This document shows, in pieces, positions 53,519 through 62,177 of a stretch of DNA of 64,000 bases; position 1 is the stretch's first letter, and each line of letters starts with the position of its first letter. A program made the translations under genes and the position numbers. The notes under the pieces are model-generated. The model was given only the letters and a program-made list of their open reading frames with translations, had not been told where the DNA came from and ran no database searches. Origin of the DNA: Acidimicrobiaceae bacterium RAAP-2 (lineage in GTDB: Bacteria; Actinomycetota; Acidimicrobiia; Acidimicrobiales; RAAP-2). The DNA is taken from positions 1-64,000 of the forward strand of contig LMAD01000007.1 in the NCBI GenBank assembly GCA_001443545.1, given 5' to 3'.

Positions 53519-56120
53519 ACAACGGCGTGACGAGCCGCTCATCGTTCTCGACGGCATGTCGCTCGCGTTCCGAGCGTTTTTCGCGCTATCGCCCGAGATT
53601 GCGACGTCGAACGGCGTCGTGACCAATGCGCTACACGGTTTCGCCGCGATGTTGCACTCATTGATCAGATCCCAGCGACCTCGCGCGGTGGCGGTGGCCT
53701 TCGACCTGCCCGGTGGGACGTTCCGAGACGCGATGAGTGAGGATTACAAGGGTGGCCGCGCCGCGACGCCACCCGAACTCGAGCCGCAGTTCGGCTTCAT
53801 TCGATCGCTCTGCGAAGCGTTGCATATACCGGTGCTCGCCGTCCCGGGCTTCGAAGCCGATGACGTGTTGGCCACGTTGGCGACGTGGGGACGCGACCAG
53901 CACATCGCGGTGACCGTCGTCACGGGTGACCGCGACACCTTCCAACTGGTCGAGGACCCGTACGTCACAGTCCTCTACAACCGGCGGGGCGTGTCGGACT
54001 ATTCGCTGTACGACGAAGCGGGAATCATTGAGCGCTGTGGTGTCGAGCCCGAGCGTTACCCGCTGCTCGCCGCGCTCCGGGGCGATCCGTCGGACAATCT
54101 GCCCGGAGTGCCGGGCGTGGGCGAGAAGACGGCGGCCAAGCTGCTCAGTCAGTTCCGCGATTTCGACGAGCTCTATCAACACCTCGATGGCCTAACCCCT
54201 AAGTTGCGAGAAAACCTCGCTGCGTTCGAAGAGCGAGCTCGCAACAACGAGCGGGTGATGCGTCTGGTGCGCGACGTACCACTGGAATTCACGTTGGACG
54301 AACTCAGCGTCGGCGGGTGGGATCACGCCGACGCCATGGCGTTCTTCGACCGATTCGAGATGAAGGCGATGCGGGGCCGTTTCGATCAGTTGATGTCCGA
54401 GGGTCTACTCGGTTCCGCGGGTGGTGGACCGTCGCCCGTGGTCGAGGTGGCGCGTCTCGAAGCACCGACGTGGTCCAACGCGCCGATCGACGAGGTCATG
54501 CGGGGGCCGTCCTTGCTCGTTGCCTTCGATGACTTCGGCGTCGCCGTCGTGGACCGCGCGAACGATACGACCGCGACGATGACGTTGGACGAGTTCTTCG
54601 ATCGTTACCACGGCCAACTGATAGCGGGTCACGACGTCAAGGCGTTGCTCCGTCGGGCGGCCGACCGAGGAATTGCGACGCCGAATCCGACCGATGACAC
54701 CGCGATCATGGCCTTCCTCGTCGATTCGTCGAGTGGCCGGTACGCGCTCGACGATCTCGCGCTCCAGTACCTCGGCGTGGCGAATGAGACGACCGCGCCG
54801 ACCCTCTTCGGATCGACCGACGCCGAGCACCTCGCCTCGGCACTGTCGCGGATCAGCCAGTTAATCGAGGTGTTGCAGCGCGAGATTGTGGTGTGGGAAC
54901 TCGGCTACGTGTACGAATCGATTGAGCTGCCACTCGAATCGGTGCTCGCGCGGATGGAGTCGCGAGGAATTCGAGTCGACGTCGCACTGCTCCAGACGAT
55001 CGCCGACGAGTTCACCCGCGAGGCGCAGCGACTCGACGCGCAGATCCAAGAGATCGTCGGGCACCCGTTCAAACTGAATTCCCCCCAGCAACTCCAGACC
55101 GTGCTCTTCGACGAGTTGCGTCTGACCGCCGTCCGAAAGATCAAGACGGGGTATTCGACGGATGCCTCGAGCCTCGAGGCGATCGTCGATGAACACCGCG
55201 TCGTGGCGTTGATCCTGCGCTACCGCGAAGTGGAGAAACTCCGTAGCACCTACGGCACCTCGCTGATCGACAGCGTGGCGGCCGACGGCAGAATCCACGC
55301 GGTCTTCCAGCAGACGGTGGCCCGCACCGGTCGACTGTCGTCGGAGAACCCCAATCTGCACAACATCCCGGTGCGAAGCGAAGAGGGTCGGCGACTGCGG
55401 TACGCTTTCGTGCCCGAAGACGGGTGGTTGCTCGCGGTCGCGGATTACAACCAGATCGAACTACGAATCCTCGCCCACCTTTCCCAGGACGGCGGGCTTC
55501 TCGCCGCATTCGCCGCCGGCGAAGACGTCCATCGGGCGATTGCCAGCTCCGTCTTTGGGGTATCGCTCGACGAGGTGACCCACGAGCAGCGCGAGCAGGC
55601 CAAGGCCGTTTCGTACGGTCTGGCCTACGGCATGGAGGCCTTCGGCCTCAGCCAACGGCTCGGGCTGACCGTGGCGAACGCGCGTGAGATCATGGAGCGT
55701 TACTTCAATGGCTTTCCGACCCTTCGTCGGTACATGGAGGACACGGTGCGCCAGATTCGTGAACGCGGCTACTCGCGGACCGAGCTGGGCCGGATTCGTC
55801 CGTTCCCTGATCTGGCGACGGCCAGCGGAGCCCAGCGCCAAGCGGCCGAACGTCAGGCGATGAACGCGGGAATCCAAGGATTGGCCGCCGACGTGTTCAA
55901 GTCGGCGCTCGTGCGATTAGACGACTTCTTGCGCGATGGTGGCTTCCGGGCCCGACTCATCTTGCAAGTCCACGACGAAGTCCTGGTCGAGGCGCCCCTG
56001 GAGGAACGAGACCAGGTGAGCGACGTCATCGTGGACGCGCTCGGGAACGCCGCGGCGTTGACGGTCCCGCTGGACGTCTCGCTGCACTGGGGCGAGAACT
56101 GGGCGACGGCGAAGGGGTGA
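53511..56120 (+). CDS. polA: DNA polymerase I
   Basis: The 869-residue protein has an N-terminal 5'-3' exonuclease (DGMSLAFRAFFALSP, FEADDVLATLATWG, helix-hairpin-helix VPGVGEKTAAKLLSQ), a central domain that resembles a 3'-5' exonuclease but lacks the usual DxE pair (the segment reads LLVAFDDFGVAVV), and the polymerase domain with ADYNQIELRILAHLSQD, KAVSYGLAYGMEAFGLSQRL and LQVHDEVLVEAP. Proofreading is thus probably absent, as in mycobacterial and Thermus enzymes. GTG at 53511 overlaps pdtaR by 8 nt; an ATG at 53556 is also possible. It is followed by rpsA. Confidence 0.94.
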   Translation: MVEQRRDEPLIVLDGMSLAFRAFFALSPEIATSNGVVTNALHGFAAMLHSLIRSQRPRAVAVAFDLPGGTFRDAMSEDYKGGRAATPPELEPQFGFIRSLCEALHIPVLAVPGFEADDVLATLATWGRDQHIAVTVVTGDRDTFQLVEDPYVTVLYNRRGVSDYSLYDEAGIIERCGVEPERYPLLAALRGDPSDNLPGVPGVGEKTAAKLLSQFRDFDELYQHLDGLTPKLRENLAAFEERARNNERVMRLVRDVPLEFTLDELSVGGWDHADAMAFFDRFEMKAMRGRFDQLMSEGLLGSAGGGPSPVVEVARLEAPTWSNAPIDEVMRGPSLLVAFDDFGVAVVDRANDTTATMTLDEFFDRYHGQLIAGHDVKALLRRAADRGIATPNPTDDTAIMAFLVDSSSGRYALDDLALQYLGVANETTAPTLFGSTDAEHLASALSRISQLIEVLQREIVVWELGYVYESIELPLESVLARMESRGIRVDVALLQTIADEFTREAQRLDAQIQEIVGHPFKLNSPQQLQTVLFDELRLTAVRKIKTGYSTDASSLEAIVDEHRVVALILRYREVEKLRSTYGTSLIDSVAADGRIHAVFQQTVARTGRLSSENPNLHNIPVRSEEGRRLRYAFVPEDGWLLAVADYNQIELRILAHLSQDGGLLAAFAAGEDVHRAIASSVFGVSLDEVTHEQREQAKAVSYGLAYGMEAFGLSQRLGLTVANAREIMERYFNGFPTLRRYMEDTVRQIRERGYSRTELGRIRPFPDLATASGAQRQAAERQAMNAGIQGLAADVFKSALVRLDDFLRDGGFRARLILQVHDEVLVEAPLEERDQVSDVIVDALGNAAALTVPLDVSLHWGENWATAKG

Positions 56121-56125
56121 GGCAG

Positions 56126-56134
56126 TGCTAGAAT
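56126..56134 (+). promoter_or_regulatory. Extended -10 promoter for rpsA
   Basis: TGCTAGAAT fits TGnTANNNT and lies just after the polA stop. It would give a leader of about 75 nt before the ATG at 56214. The core GCTAGAATTG recurs before pgsA. Confidence 0.45.
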
Positions 56135-56213
56135 TGCGCGTCGGGTTAACGCCGGTAATTCGACCACAGTCGTCTAGTCAGGCCCCGGCGTGGTCATCGA
56201 AAAGGTAGTACGC

Positions 56214-57566
56214 ATGTCGGAAGGCTCTAGCCTCCTCTCCTCCCAGCCAATGGGAACCTTCGACGCCGAAGGAAACTACATTCCGCGAGTCGTGACGGAA
56301 GACAATCTGGTCGGGACGGACCTCACCTCGTTGGTGGGCAACAGCGTCTTGGAATTCGACGATGGCGACCTCGTCAGTGGCATCGTCGTGAAGATTGATC
56401 ACGACGAAGTGCTCCTCGACATCGGATTCAAGTCCGAGGGCGTCATACCCGCCCGGGAGCTCTCCATCCGCAACGACGCCGATCCCGCGGACATCGTCTC
56501 ACTCGGTGAGCGTATCGAATGCCTCGTCTTGCAGAAAGAGGACAAGGAAGGCCGGCTCGTCCTTTCGAAGAAGCGCGCTCAGTACGAGAAGGCGTGGGCG
56601 AACATCGAGGAGCTCAAGACTCGTGACGAGGTCGTCAAGGGCGTCGTCATCGAAGTCGTCAAGGGTGGCCTCATCGTCGACATCGGCTTGCGCGGGTTCC
56701 TGCCCGCGTCGCTGGTCGAACTTCGACGCGTGCGCGAGTTGCAGCCCTACATCGGCAAGACCGTCGAGGCGAAAATTATTGAGTTGGACCGCAATCGCAA
56801 CAACGTCGTGTTGTCGCGCCGCGCCTGGTTGGAAGAGACGCAGAAGGAACAACGCGGAGACTTCCTCAACAACCTCAAGCCGGGCGAACGCCGTCACGGC
56901 GTGATCTCCTCGGTCGTGAACTTCGGGGCGTTCGTGGACCTCGGGGGAATGGATGGGCTCATCCACGTTTCAGAACTCTCGTGGAAGCACATCGACCACC
57001 CGAGTCAGGTGGTCGCGGTGGGCGACGAGGTCGACGTCGAGGTCTTGGACGTCGACTTCTCCAAGGAGCGCATCTCGCTGTCGCTGAAGGCGACGCAGTC
57101 AGACCCGTGGCAGGTCTTCGCCGACGGTCACGCCGTCGACCAGCTGGTCTACGGGCGGGTCACGAAGCTGGTGCCGTTCGGCGCGTTCATCCAGGTGGGC
57201 GATGGGATTGAAGGTCTCGTGCACATCTCGGAGATGGCGGCGCACCACGTCGAATCGCCGGACCAGGTCGTCACCGCGGGTGAGGAACTCTGGGTCAAGA
57301 TCATCGAGCTCGACACCGCGCGACGCCGGATCAGCCTGTCGATCAAGCAAGCCGCAGAAGGTGGCGAGGTGTCCGAGGAGTACCGCGAGGCCTTCGGCTC
57401 TCACGCCTACGACAGCGAGGGCAACTACATCGGTGGCATCGAATACGGCGAGTTCACGCCGGAGACCGAGGCGCAAGCGGCCTGGGCGGAATACGCCACC
57501 GAGGTCGTGGCGAAGGACGACGAGTCTGAGGTGGAGACGCCAGCGGACGAGGTCGTTGACGAATAA
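56214..57566 (+). CDS. rpsA: 30S ribosomal protein S1
   Basis: The 450-residue protein has four S1 RNA-binding repeats, starting near GDLVSGIVVKIDHDEVLLDI, DEVVKGVVIEVVKGGLIVDI, GERRHGVISSVVNFGAFVDL and DQLVYGRVTKLVPFGAFIQV, followed by an acidic C-terminal tail. Four repeats, instead of six in E. coli, is normal for actinobacteria. S1 brings mRNA to the 30S subunit. AAAAGG lies about 10 nt before the ATG at 56214; a longer frame from 56190 is less likely. A strong hairpin follows the gene. Confidence 0.95.
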   Translation: MSEGSSLLSSQPMGTFDAEGNYIPRVVTEDNLVGTDLTSLVGNSVLEFDDGDLVSGIVVKIDHDEVLLDIGFKSEGVIPARELSIRNDADPADIVSLGERIECLVLQKEDKEGRLVLSKKRAQYEKAWANIEELKTRDEVVKGVVIEVVKGGLIVDIGLRGFLPASLVELRRVRELQPYIGKTVEAKIIELDRNRNNVVLSRRAWLEETQKEQRGDFLNNLKPGERRHGVISSVVNFGAFVDLGGMDGLIHVSELSWKHIDHPSQVVAVGDEVDVEVLDVDFSKERISLSLKATQSDPWQVFADGHAVDQLVYGRVTKLVPFGAFIQVGDGIEGLVHISEMAAHHVESPDQVVTAGEELWVKIIELDTARRRISLSIKQAAEGGEVSEEYREAFGSHAYDSEGNYIGGIEYGEFTPETEAQAAWAEYATEVVAKDDESEVETPADEVVDE

Positions 57567-57584
57567 CGTCAGCACCGTAGTTCT

Positions 57585-57620
57585 GCACGATGCCCCGGAC
57601 GCGAGTCCGGGGCATCGTGC
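57585..57620 (+). terminator. Perfect 16-bp GC-rich hairpin after rpsA
   Basis: GCACGATGCCCCGGAC (57585-57600) and its exact complement (57605-57620) are separated by GCGA. There is no T-run behind it, as in many actinobacterial terminators. It lies between the convergent rpsA and dppF-like genes and could serve rpsA, or both strands because the stem is symmetrical. Confidence 0.65.
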
Positions 57621-57719
57621 TGTGGTGGGGGGCCTGGTGCGCGCGGTGGCCGAATCGCCATCGTCGGGACGTCGGCGTCCGTTAGGACCAGCATCGCGTC
57701 CTATGGGGCCGCGAAGGAT

Positions 57720-58688
57720 TCAGGCCGCGGCGAACGGGTAGTGGCACGCGACCTGGTGACCGACGGCCACTTCGCGCAGTTGGGGCTCCTCAGCCGCGCA
57801 TCGTTCGGTCGCGAAGGGGCACCGGGTCCGAAAACGGCAGCCGCTCGGTGGGTCGTGGGGGCTGGGTGGCTCGCCCTCGAGCACCGTCCCAGCGTCGACG
57901 CTGTCGGGGTCGGCTTCGAGTGCCGCACCGAGGAGGAACTGTGTGTAGGGGTGGCCCGGCGTCTCGTAGAGGGTGTCGGACGGGCCGATCTCGCAGATCT
58001 TGCCCAGGTACATGACTGCGACGCGGTCGCTGATGTTCTTGACGACGGCGAGATCGTGGGCGATGAAGAGGAGGGTGAGGCCGTACTCGGCTTTGAGGTC
58101 CTCGAGCAGGTTCAGAATCTGAGCCTGGACCGAGACATCGAGCGCGGACACTACCTCGTCGCAGATCAGCATCTGTGGCCGCATGGCGAGCGAGCGCGCG
58201 ATCGATATGCGCTGGCACTGACCACCGGAAAACTGTCGGGCGTACCGATTCCCGTAGACCTCGGGGTCGATGCCGACTTTGTTCAAGAGATCGTTGACGA
58301 TGCGGTCACGTTCGGCCCCCGACGCCGTCTTCCACGCGTCGAGCGGTTCGGCGACGATCGATCGAACCCGACGGCGCGGGTTGAGCGAACTGATCGGGTC
58401 TTGGAAGATCATTTGCATGTGGGTGCGTGCGTGGCGCAGGGCACGTCCGCGCTGGTGGGTGATGTCGACACCGTTGAGTTCGATGGACCCGCTCGTGGGG
58501 GCGACGATCTTCATCAGTGCCTTTCCGGTCGTGGACTTGCCACAGCCCGACTCACCGACCAACCCGAGGGTCTCGCCCTCGTAGACGTCAAAACTCACGC
58601 CGGCCACCGCCGACACGCTTCGGGTTCCCTTGCCAAAGGTCACCGTGAGATCGCGCACCTTGAGCAGTGGGGTCCGGTGATCGCTCAT
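57720..58688 (-). CDS. Peptide/nickel-type ABC importer ATPase (OppF/DppF-like)
   Basis: The 322-residue ATPase has Walker A GLVGESGCGKSTTGKALM (about residues 43-60), signature RQFSGGQCQRISIARSLAMR, Walker B LICDEVVSALDVS, and the OppF/DppF C-terminal extension with SGCRFRTRCPFATERC, whose cysteines may carry an Fe-S cluster or metal. It powers peptide or metal uptake with the DppD-type partner; both ATPases are intact. It is the last of four genes, each overlapping the next by 4-8 nt. The peptide, nickel or other cargo is unknown. Confidence 0.88.
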   Translation of the reverse strand: MSDHRTPLLKVRDLTVTFGKGTRSVSAVAGVSFDVYEGETLGLVGESGCGKSTTGKALMKIVAPTSGSIELNGVDITHQRGRALRHARTHMQMIFQDPISSLNPRRRVRSIVAEPLDAWKTASGAERDRIVNDLLNKVGIDPEVYGNRYARQFSGGQCQRISIARSLAMRPQMLICDEVVSALDVSVQAQILNLLEDLKAEYGLTLLFIAHDLAVVKNISDRVAVMYLGKICEIGPSDTLYETPGHPYTQFLLGAALEADPDSVDAGTVLEGEPPSPHDPPSGCRFRTRCPFATERCAAEEPQLREVAVGHQVACHYPFAAA

Positions 58689-59689
58689 CGTGTCGAATCT
58701 CCTTCATTCGTCGAGGCCGCGAGCGGGTTCCAGCAGGCGAAGACGTGGCCGGGCGAGTCGGCCGCTTGCAGGGTGGGGCGCTCTCGATGGCACTGCTCGG
58801 TGGCGAAGGCGCACCGCGGGGCGAAGTGACAGCCCGGGGGGAGCGTCGAGAGGTTCGGCGGGCGCCCCGGGATGACGGCGAGTCGGGTGTGCGATGGGTT
58901 TGCGACCTTCGGCGAACTGTCGAGCAGCGCGCGGGTGTAGCGCATTCGATGATGGTGGAAGATGTCGCGCGTGGCACCCATCTCGACAATCTGCCCGGCG
59001 TACATCACGATGATTCGCGACGTCCGGGTCGCCACGACTCCCAAGTCGTGCGTGATGAGGATGACCGACATGTCCAGCTGCTGCTTTAAGGAGTCGAGGA
59101 GGTTGAGGATCTGTGATTGGATCGTCACGTCCAACCCGGTGGTGGGTTCGTCGGCGATCAGCAGTTTTGGCGAACAGGCGAGCGCGGTCGCGATCACTAC
59201 GCGCTGACGCATACCGCCGGAGAGTTCGGTGGGGAAGGCCCGATAGCGAGCTTCCGCTGACGGTATGCCCACCATGTTCAAGAGTTCGATCGCCCGCGCC
59301 CTCGCCGCCCGTCGATCCATACCGAGGCGTACCCGCAACGTCTCATCGATCTGCCGGCCGATCCGCATGACGGGATTCAACGAGGTCATGGGGTCCTGGA
59401 AGACCATCGCCACCTGGGTGGCCCACATCTCGCGCATCACCCGCTCGCTCGCGCCGACGACCTGTTGGCCGTTCAGCAGCACCGACCCGGAGACTTCGAT
59501 GTTGGTCCGGGGTTGGAGTCCCATGATCGTGCGGGCCAGCACGGTCTTACCCGAGCCGGATTCACCGACTATCCCCAGTGTCTCGTTCGCACCGAGATCG
59601 AAGCTCACGCCTCCGACGGCGGGAATGACCCCGGACACCGTGCGGAAGGTCGTTCGCAGGTTCTCCACTACGAGCAACCGATCGGTCAT
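58685..59689 (-). CDS. Peptide/nickel-type ABC importer ATPase (OppD/DppD-like)
   Basis: The 334-residue ATPase has Walker A GIVGESGSGKTVLARTIM (about residues 39-56), signature TELSGGMRQRVVIATALACS, Walker B LLIADEPTTGLDVTIQ and the C-terminal oligopeptide-transport extension LSTLPPGCHFAPRCAFATEQ. The HTRLAVIPGRPPNL block just before is standard for OppD. It overlaps both neighbours by 4 nt. Confidence 0.88.
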   Translation of the reverse strand: MTDRLLVVENLRTTFRTVSGVIPAVGGVSFDLGANETLGIVGESGSGKTVLARTIMGLQPRTNIEVSGSVLLNGQQVVGASERVMREMWATQVAMVFQDPMTSLNPVMRIGRQIDETLRVRLGMDRRAARARAIELLNMVGIPSAEARYRAFPTELSGGMRQRVVIATALACSPKLLIADEPTTGLDVTIQSQILNLLDSLKQQLDMSVILITHDLGVVATRTSRIIVMYAGQIVEMGATRDIFHHHRMRYTRALLDSSPKVANPSHTRLAVIPGRPPNLSTLPPGCHFAPRCAFATEQCHRERPTLQAADSPGHVFACWNPLAASTNEGDSTR

Positions 59690-60549
59690 AGTTTCACCTC
59701 GGTCACGTCGAAGTAGCTGCGCAACCGGTCACCGATGAAGTTCAGGCAGAGCAGGAACAGACAGAGTGCCAGTGAGGGGAAGATGACCAGCCAGGGGTTC
59801 TGGGCCATGACGGTGCGCGATTCGTTGATCATGTTGCCCCACGACGGTGTCGGAGGGTTCACGGAGAGGCCGAGGAACGCGAGGGCCCCTTCCAGGGTCA
59901 CGACCGTGGCCACCCCAATCAGGAGAAAGGAGACGGCGATGGGGGCGATGTTCGGGAGGAGTTCGCGGAACAGGATTCGGCGGTCGGTGCAGCCCTGCAC
60001 CTGGGCTGCGATCACGTAATCCTTCGTCGCCACGGCGAGCGTCGCGCCCCGGATTACCCGATAGACCAGCGGTACCGACGCCAAGCCGATGACGATGATG
60101 ATCTTCAACAGGGTCCGCGGGGTCCAGAACGAGATCACGGCGATCACGGCGATGATCGCGGGGAACGCCAGCAGCACGTACATCACCGCCGTCAGTATCG
60201 AATCAAACCGACCGCGCCGGTAGGCAGCCAACATCCCTAAGGGCATTCCGACGCCGAACCCGATCAGCATTGCGCCGCTGCCGACGGCCAGGGAGACGCG
60301 GGAGCCGAAAACGATGCGAGACAGGATGTCTCGTCCGAGATCGTCGGTTCCCAGCAGATGGTGCAACGACGGACCGGCGTTGATGACGTTGTAGTTCTGG
60401 AACAGTGGGTCGATCAACGGCAGGAAGTTAGCGAGGATCGCCGCGAGAACGTTCAGCGCCAACCACCCGACGCAGACCCAGAACAACGGACCGAGTCGCT
60501 TACCGCGCAACGGGGTGAGTACTGTCGGCTCGTCGATAACGTCACTCAC
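59686..60549 (-). CDS. Peptide/nickel-type ABC importer permease (DppC-like)
   Basis: The 287-residue permease has an N-terminal OppC_N segment, the motif HHLLGTDDLGRDILSRIVFG typical of OppC/DppC, six membrane helices and the EAA loop around AAQVQGCTDRRILFRELLPN. It pairs with the DppB-like permease. The end of the upstream gene overlaps its start by 8 nt. Confidence 0.88.
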   Translation of the reverse strand: MSDVIDEPTVLTPLRGKRLGPLFWVCVGWLALNVLAAILANFLPLIDPLFQNYNVINAGPSLHHLLGTDDLGRDILSRIVFGSRVSLAVGSGAMLIGFGVGMPLGMLAAYRRGRFDSILTAVMYVLLAFPAIIAVIAVISFWTPRTLLKIIIVIGLASVPLVYRVIRGATLAVATKDYVIAAQVQGCTDRRILFRELLPNIAPIAVSFLLIGVATVVTLEGALAFLGLSVNPPTPSWGNMINESRTVMAQNPWLVIFPSLALCLFLLCLNFIGDRLRSYFDVTEVKL

Positions 60550-61492
60550 GGCTTATCCTCGGATCAACCAGGCTGATGATGAAGTCGAAGAAGAAATTGA
60601 TTAGCACGACGCCAACCGACACCACCAAGACGATGCCCTGCACGAGGAGGTAGTCGCTGCTGGCGATACCCGCGATGAGCGTGTAGCCGAGCCCGGGAAT
60701 GCCCAAGAGGTACTGCACCACGAAACTACCGGCGAGGAGACCGCCGATGTTGACCCCCGCGGTACCGAGGAGCGCCACCGAGGAGGGTCGAAACGCGTGG
60801 CGCCACATGATGCGACGTCGGCTCAAGCCCTTGGACCGCGCCATGGTGATGAACTCCTCCTGGAGCGTGGCGATCATGTCGCTGCGCAGGATTCGGAAAT
60901 AGACAACGAAACTCGCAATCGCGAGCGTAAAGGCGGGCAGCGAGAGGCTCTCGAGATTGATCACCCAGTCAGAGGTGAACGGGACAAACGAAGACGGACC
61001 CGTGTTGTTGACCCCGAGCTTGATTGAGATGAACAAGACGAGCAATACGATGATGATGAACGGCGGGATCGACAGGAGTGTGAAACTGCCGGCGCTCAAG
61101 ACCCGGTCCAAGAATCCGTTCGGCTTGCGCGCCGAACGCATGGCCAGTGGGATGGCCGCGGCGAACGCGAGTACCTGGCTCAAGATAATTAATTCGAGAT
61201 CGATCGGGAACGCGGTGCGGATCGTCGAGGCCACCGAAGTCTGGGAGATGAAGGAAGTCCCGAGGTTGCCGTGCAGAACGTTACCGATCCAGATGAAGTA
61301 CTGCTCGATAATGGGCTTGTTCAGTCCCAGCTGTTTGTAGAGGATGGCGCGATTTGCGGGACTCGCCCCGGTGCCCAAGATCACCGTCGCCGGGTCACCC
61401 GGTAGCAGGTGAATCAGGTAGAAGCTGCCGACGGAGATGACGAAGACGATGCCGACGAGCATCACCAGTCGCCGCACCATGTACTTCAGCAC
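60542..61492 (-). CDS. Peptide/nickel-type ABC importer permease (DppB-like)
   Basis: The 316-residue permease begins MVRRLVMLVGIVFVISVGSF, with LIHLLPGDPATVILG typical of OppB/DppB, and contains the EAA loop TMARSKGLSRRRIMWRHAFR and GGLLAGSFVVQYLLGIPGLG. GTG at 61492 is chosen because GAGGGGGG lies just upstream; ATG at 61480 is an alternative. It is the first gene of the operon; no substrate-binding protein gene precedes it, as coaE lies divergently upstream. Confidence 0.86.
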   Translation of the reverse strand: MLKYMVRRLVMLVGIVFVISVGSFYLIHLLPGDPATVILGTGASPANRAILYKQLGLNKPIIEQYFIWIGNVLHGNLGTSFISQTSVASTIRTAFPIDLELIILSQVLAFAAAIPLAMRSARKPNGFLDRVLSAGSFTLLSIPPFIIIVLLVLFISIKLGVNNTGPSSFVPFTSDWVINLESLSLPAFTLAIASFVVYFRILRSDMIATLQEEFITMARSKGLSRRRIMWRHAFRPSSVALLGTAGVNIGGLLAGSFVVQYLLGIPGLGYTLIAGIASSDYLLVQGIVLVVSVGVVLINFFFDFIISLVDPRISRE

Positions 61493-61574
61493 ACATCCCC
61501 CCTCACGACTAGGTAGGAGATTAGCCAACGCGGTACGCGCCATCGAGACATGCCCCAGATTTATTCGCTGTGAC

Positions 61575-61580
61575 TACCGT
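61575..61580 (+). promoter_or_regulatory. Leaderless -10 hexamer for coaE-uvrB
   Basis: TACCGT ends exactly 6 nt before the GTG at 61587; no ribosome site between. Confidence 0.5.
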
Positions 61581-61586
61581 GGGATC

Positions 61587-62177
61587 GTGGAAATCGTGTG
61601 CGTGGCCGGCGGCATCGGCGCCGGAAAGAGTACGGTGACTGACTATCTCAGGGGCCGAGGTTGGCCGGTGATCGACGCCGATGACGTTGCCCACGACGTC
61701 ACGGAGCCGCATCGCCCCGCGTGGCGAGCGTTGCGTGACGCCTTCGGCGACGCGATTCTCGGCGCCGATGACGGCATTGACCGAGCCTTCGTCGCCGAGA
61801 TCGTCTTCCACGATCCCTCGGCGCTGCGACGCCTGAACCAGATCACCCATGGCCACATCGGCGCCGAGATTCGTGCGCGTCTCGATCACGCGACCGGTCC
61901 GGTCGCCTTCGTCGCGTTGCCCCTGTTCAAGCCGGAACATCGGCGAGTCTTCTCGCTGACCCGCGTCTGGGGTGTTCTCGTGTCGCCCGAGGTCGCCGTC
62001 GAGCGGCTGGTGCGTTCGCGGGGCCTGACGGAGCGAGACGCGCGCGCCCGTCTCGCAAGTCAGATCTCCAACGAGGAACGGATGAGCGTCGTCGACGACG
62101 TGATTTGGAACGAGGGAACCAAGAACGACCTCTACGCACGCGTGAACGAACTCACGTCGACCCTGGGGTTGGCGTGA
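61587..62177 (+). CDS. coaE: Dephospho-CoA kinase
   Basis: The 196-residue kinase adds the 3'-phosphate in the last step of CoA synthesis. It begins [20 protein letters not shown] with the P-loop at residues 8-15, has [14 protein letters not shown] (catalytic Asp), [17 protein letters not shown], and the lid [22 protein letters not shown] at 61587 is the start of homology; the open frame upstream covers the divergent promoter region. mycobacterial CoaE has a long C-terminal GrpB-like fusion, which is absent here. uvrB starts in its stop. Confidence 0.93.
   Translation: MEIVCVAGGIGAGKSTVTDYLRGRGWPVIDADDVAHDVTEPHRPAWRALRDAFGDAILGADDGIDRAFVAEIVFHDPSALRRLNQITHGHIGAEIRARLDHATGPVAFVALPLFKPEHRRVFSLTRVWGVLVSPEVAVERLVRSRGLTERDARARLASQISNEERMSVVDDVIWNEGTKNDLYARVNELTSTLGLA

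Noticed and set aside
57741..58829. 362-codon open frame on the plus strand
   Set aside because: Antisense to the DppF-like gene, which has intact ATPase motifs.
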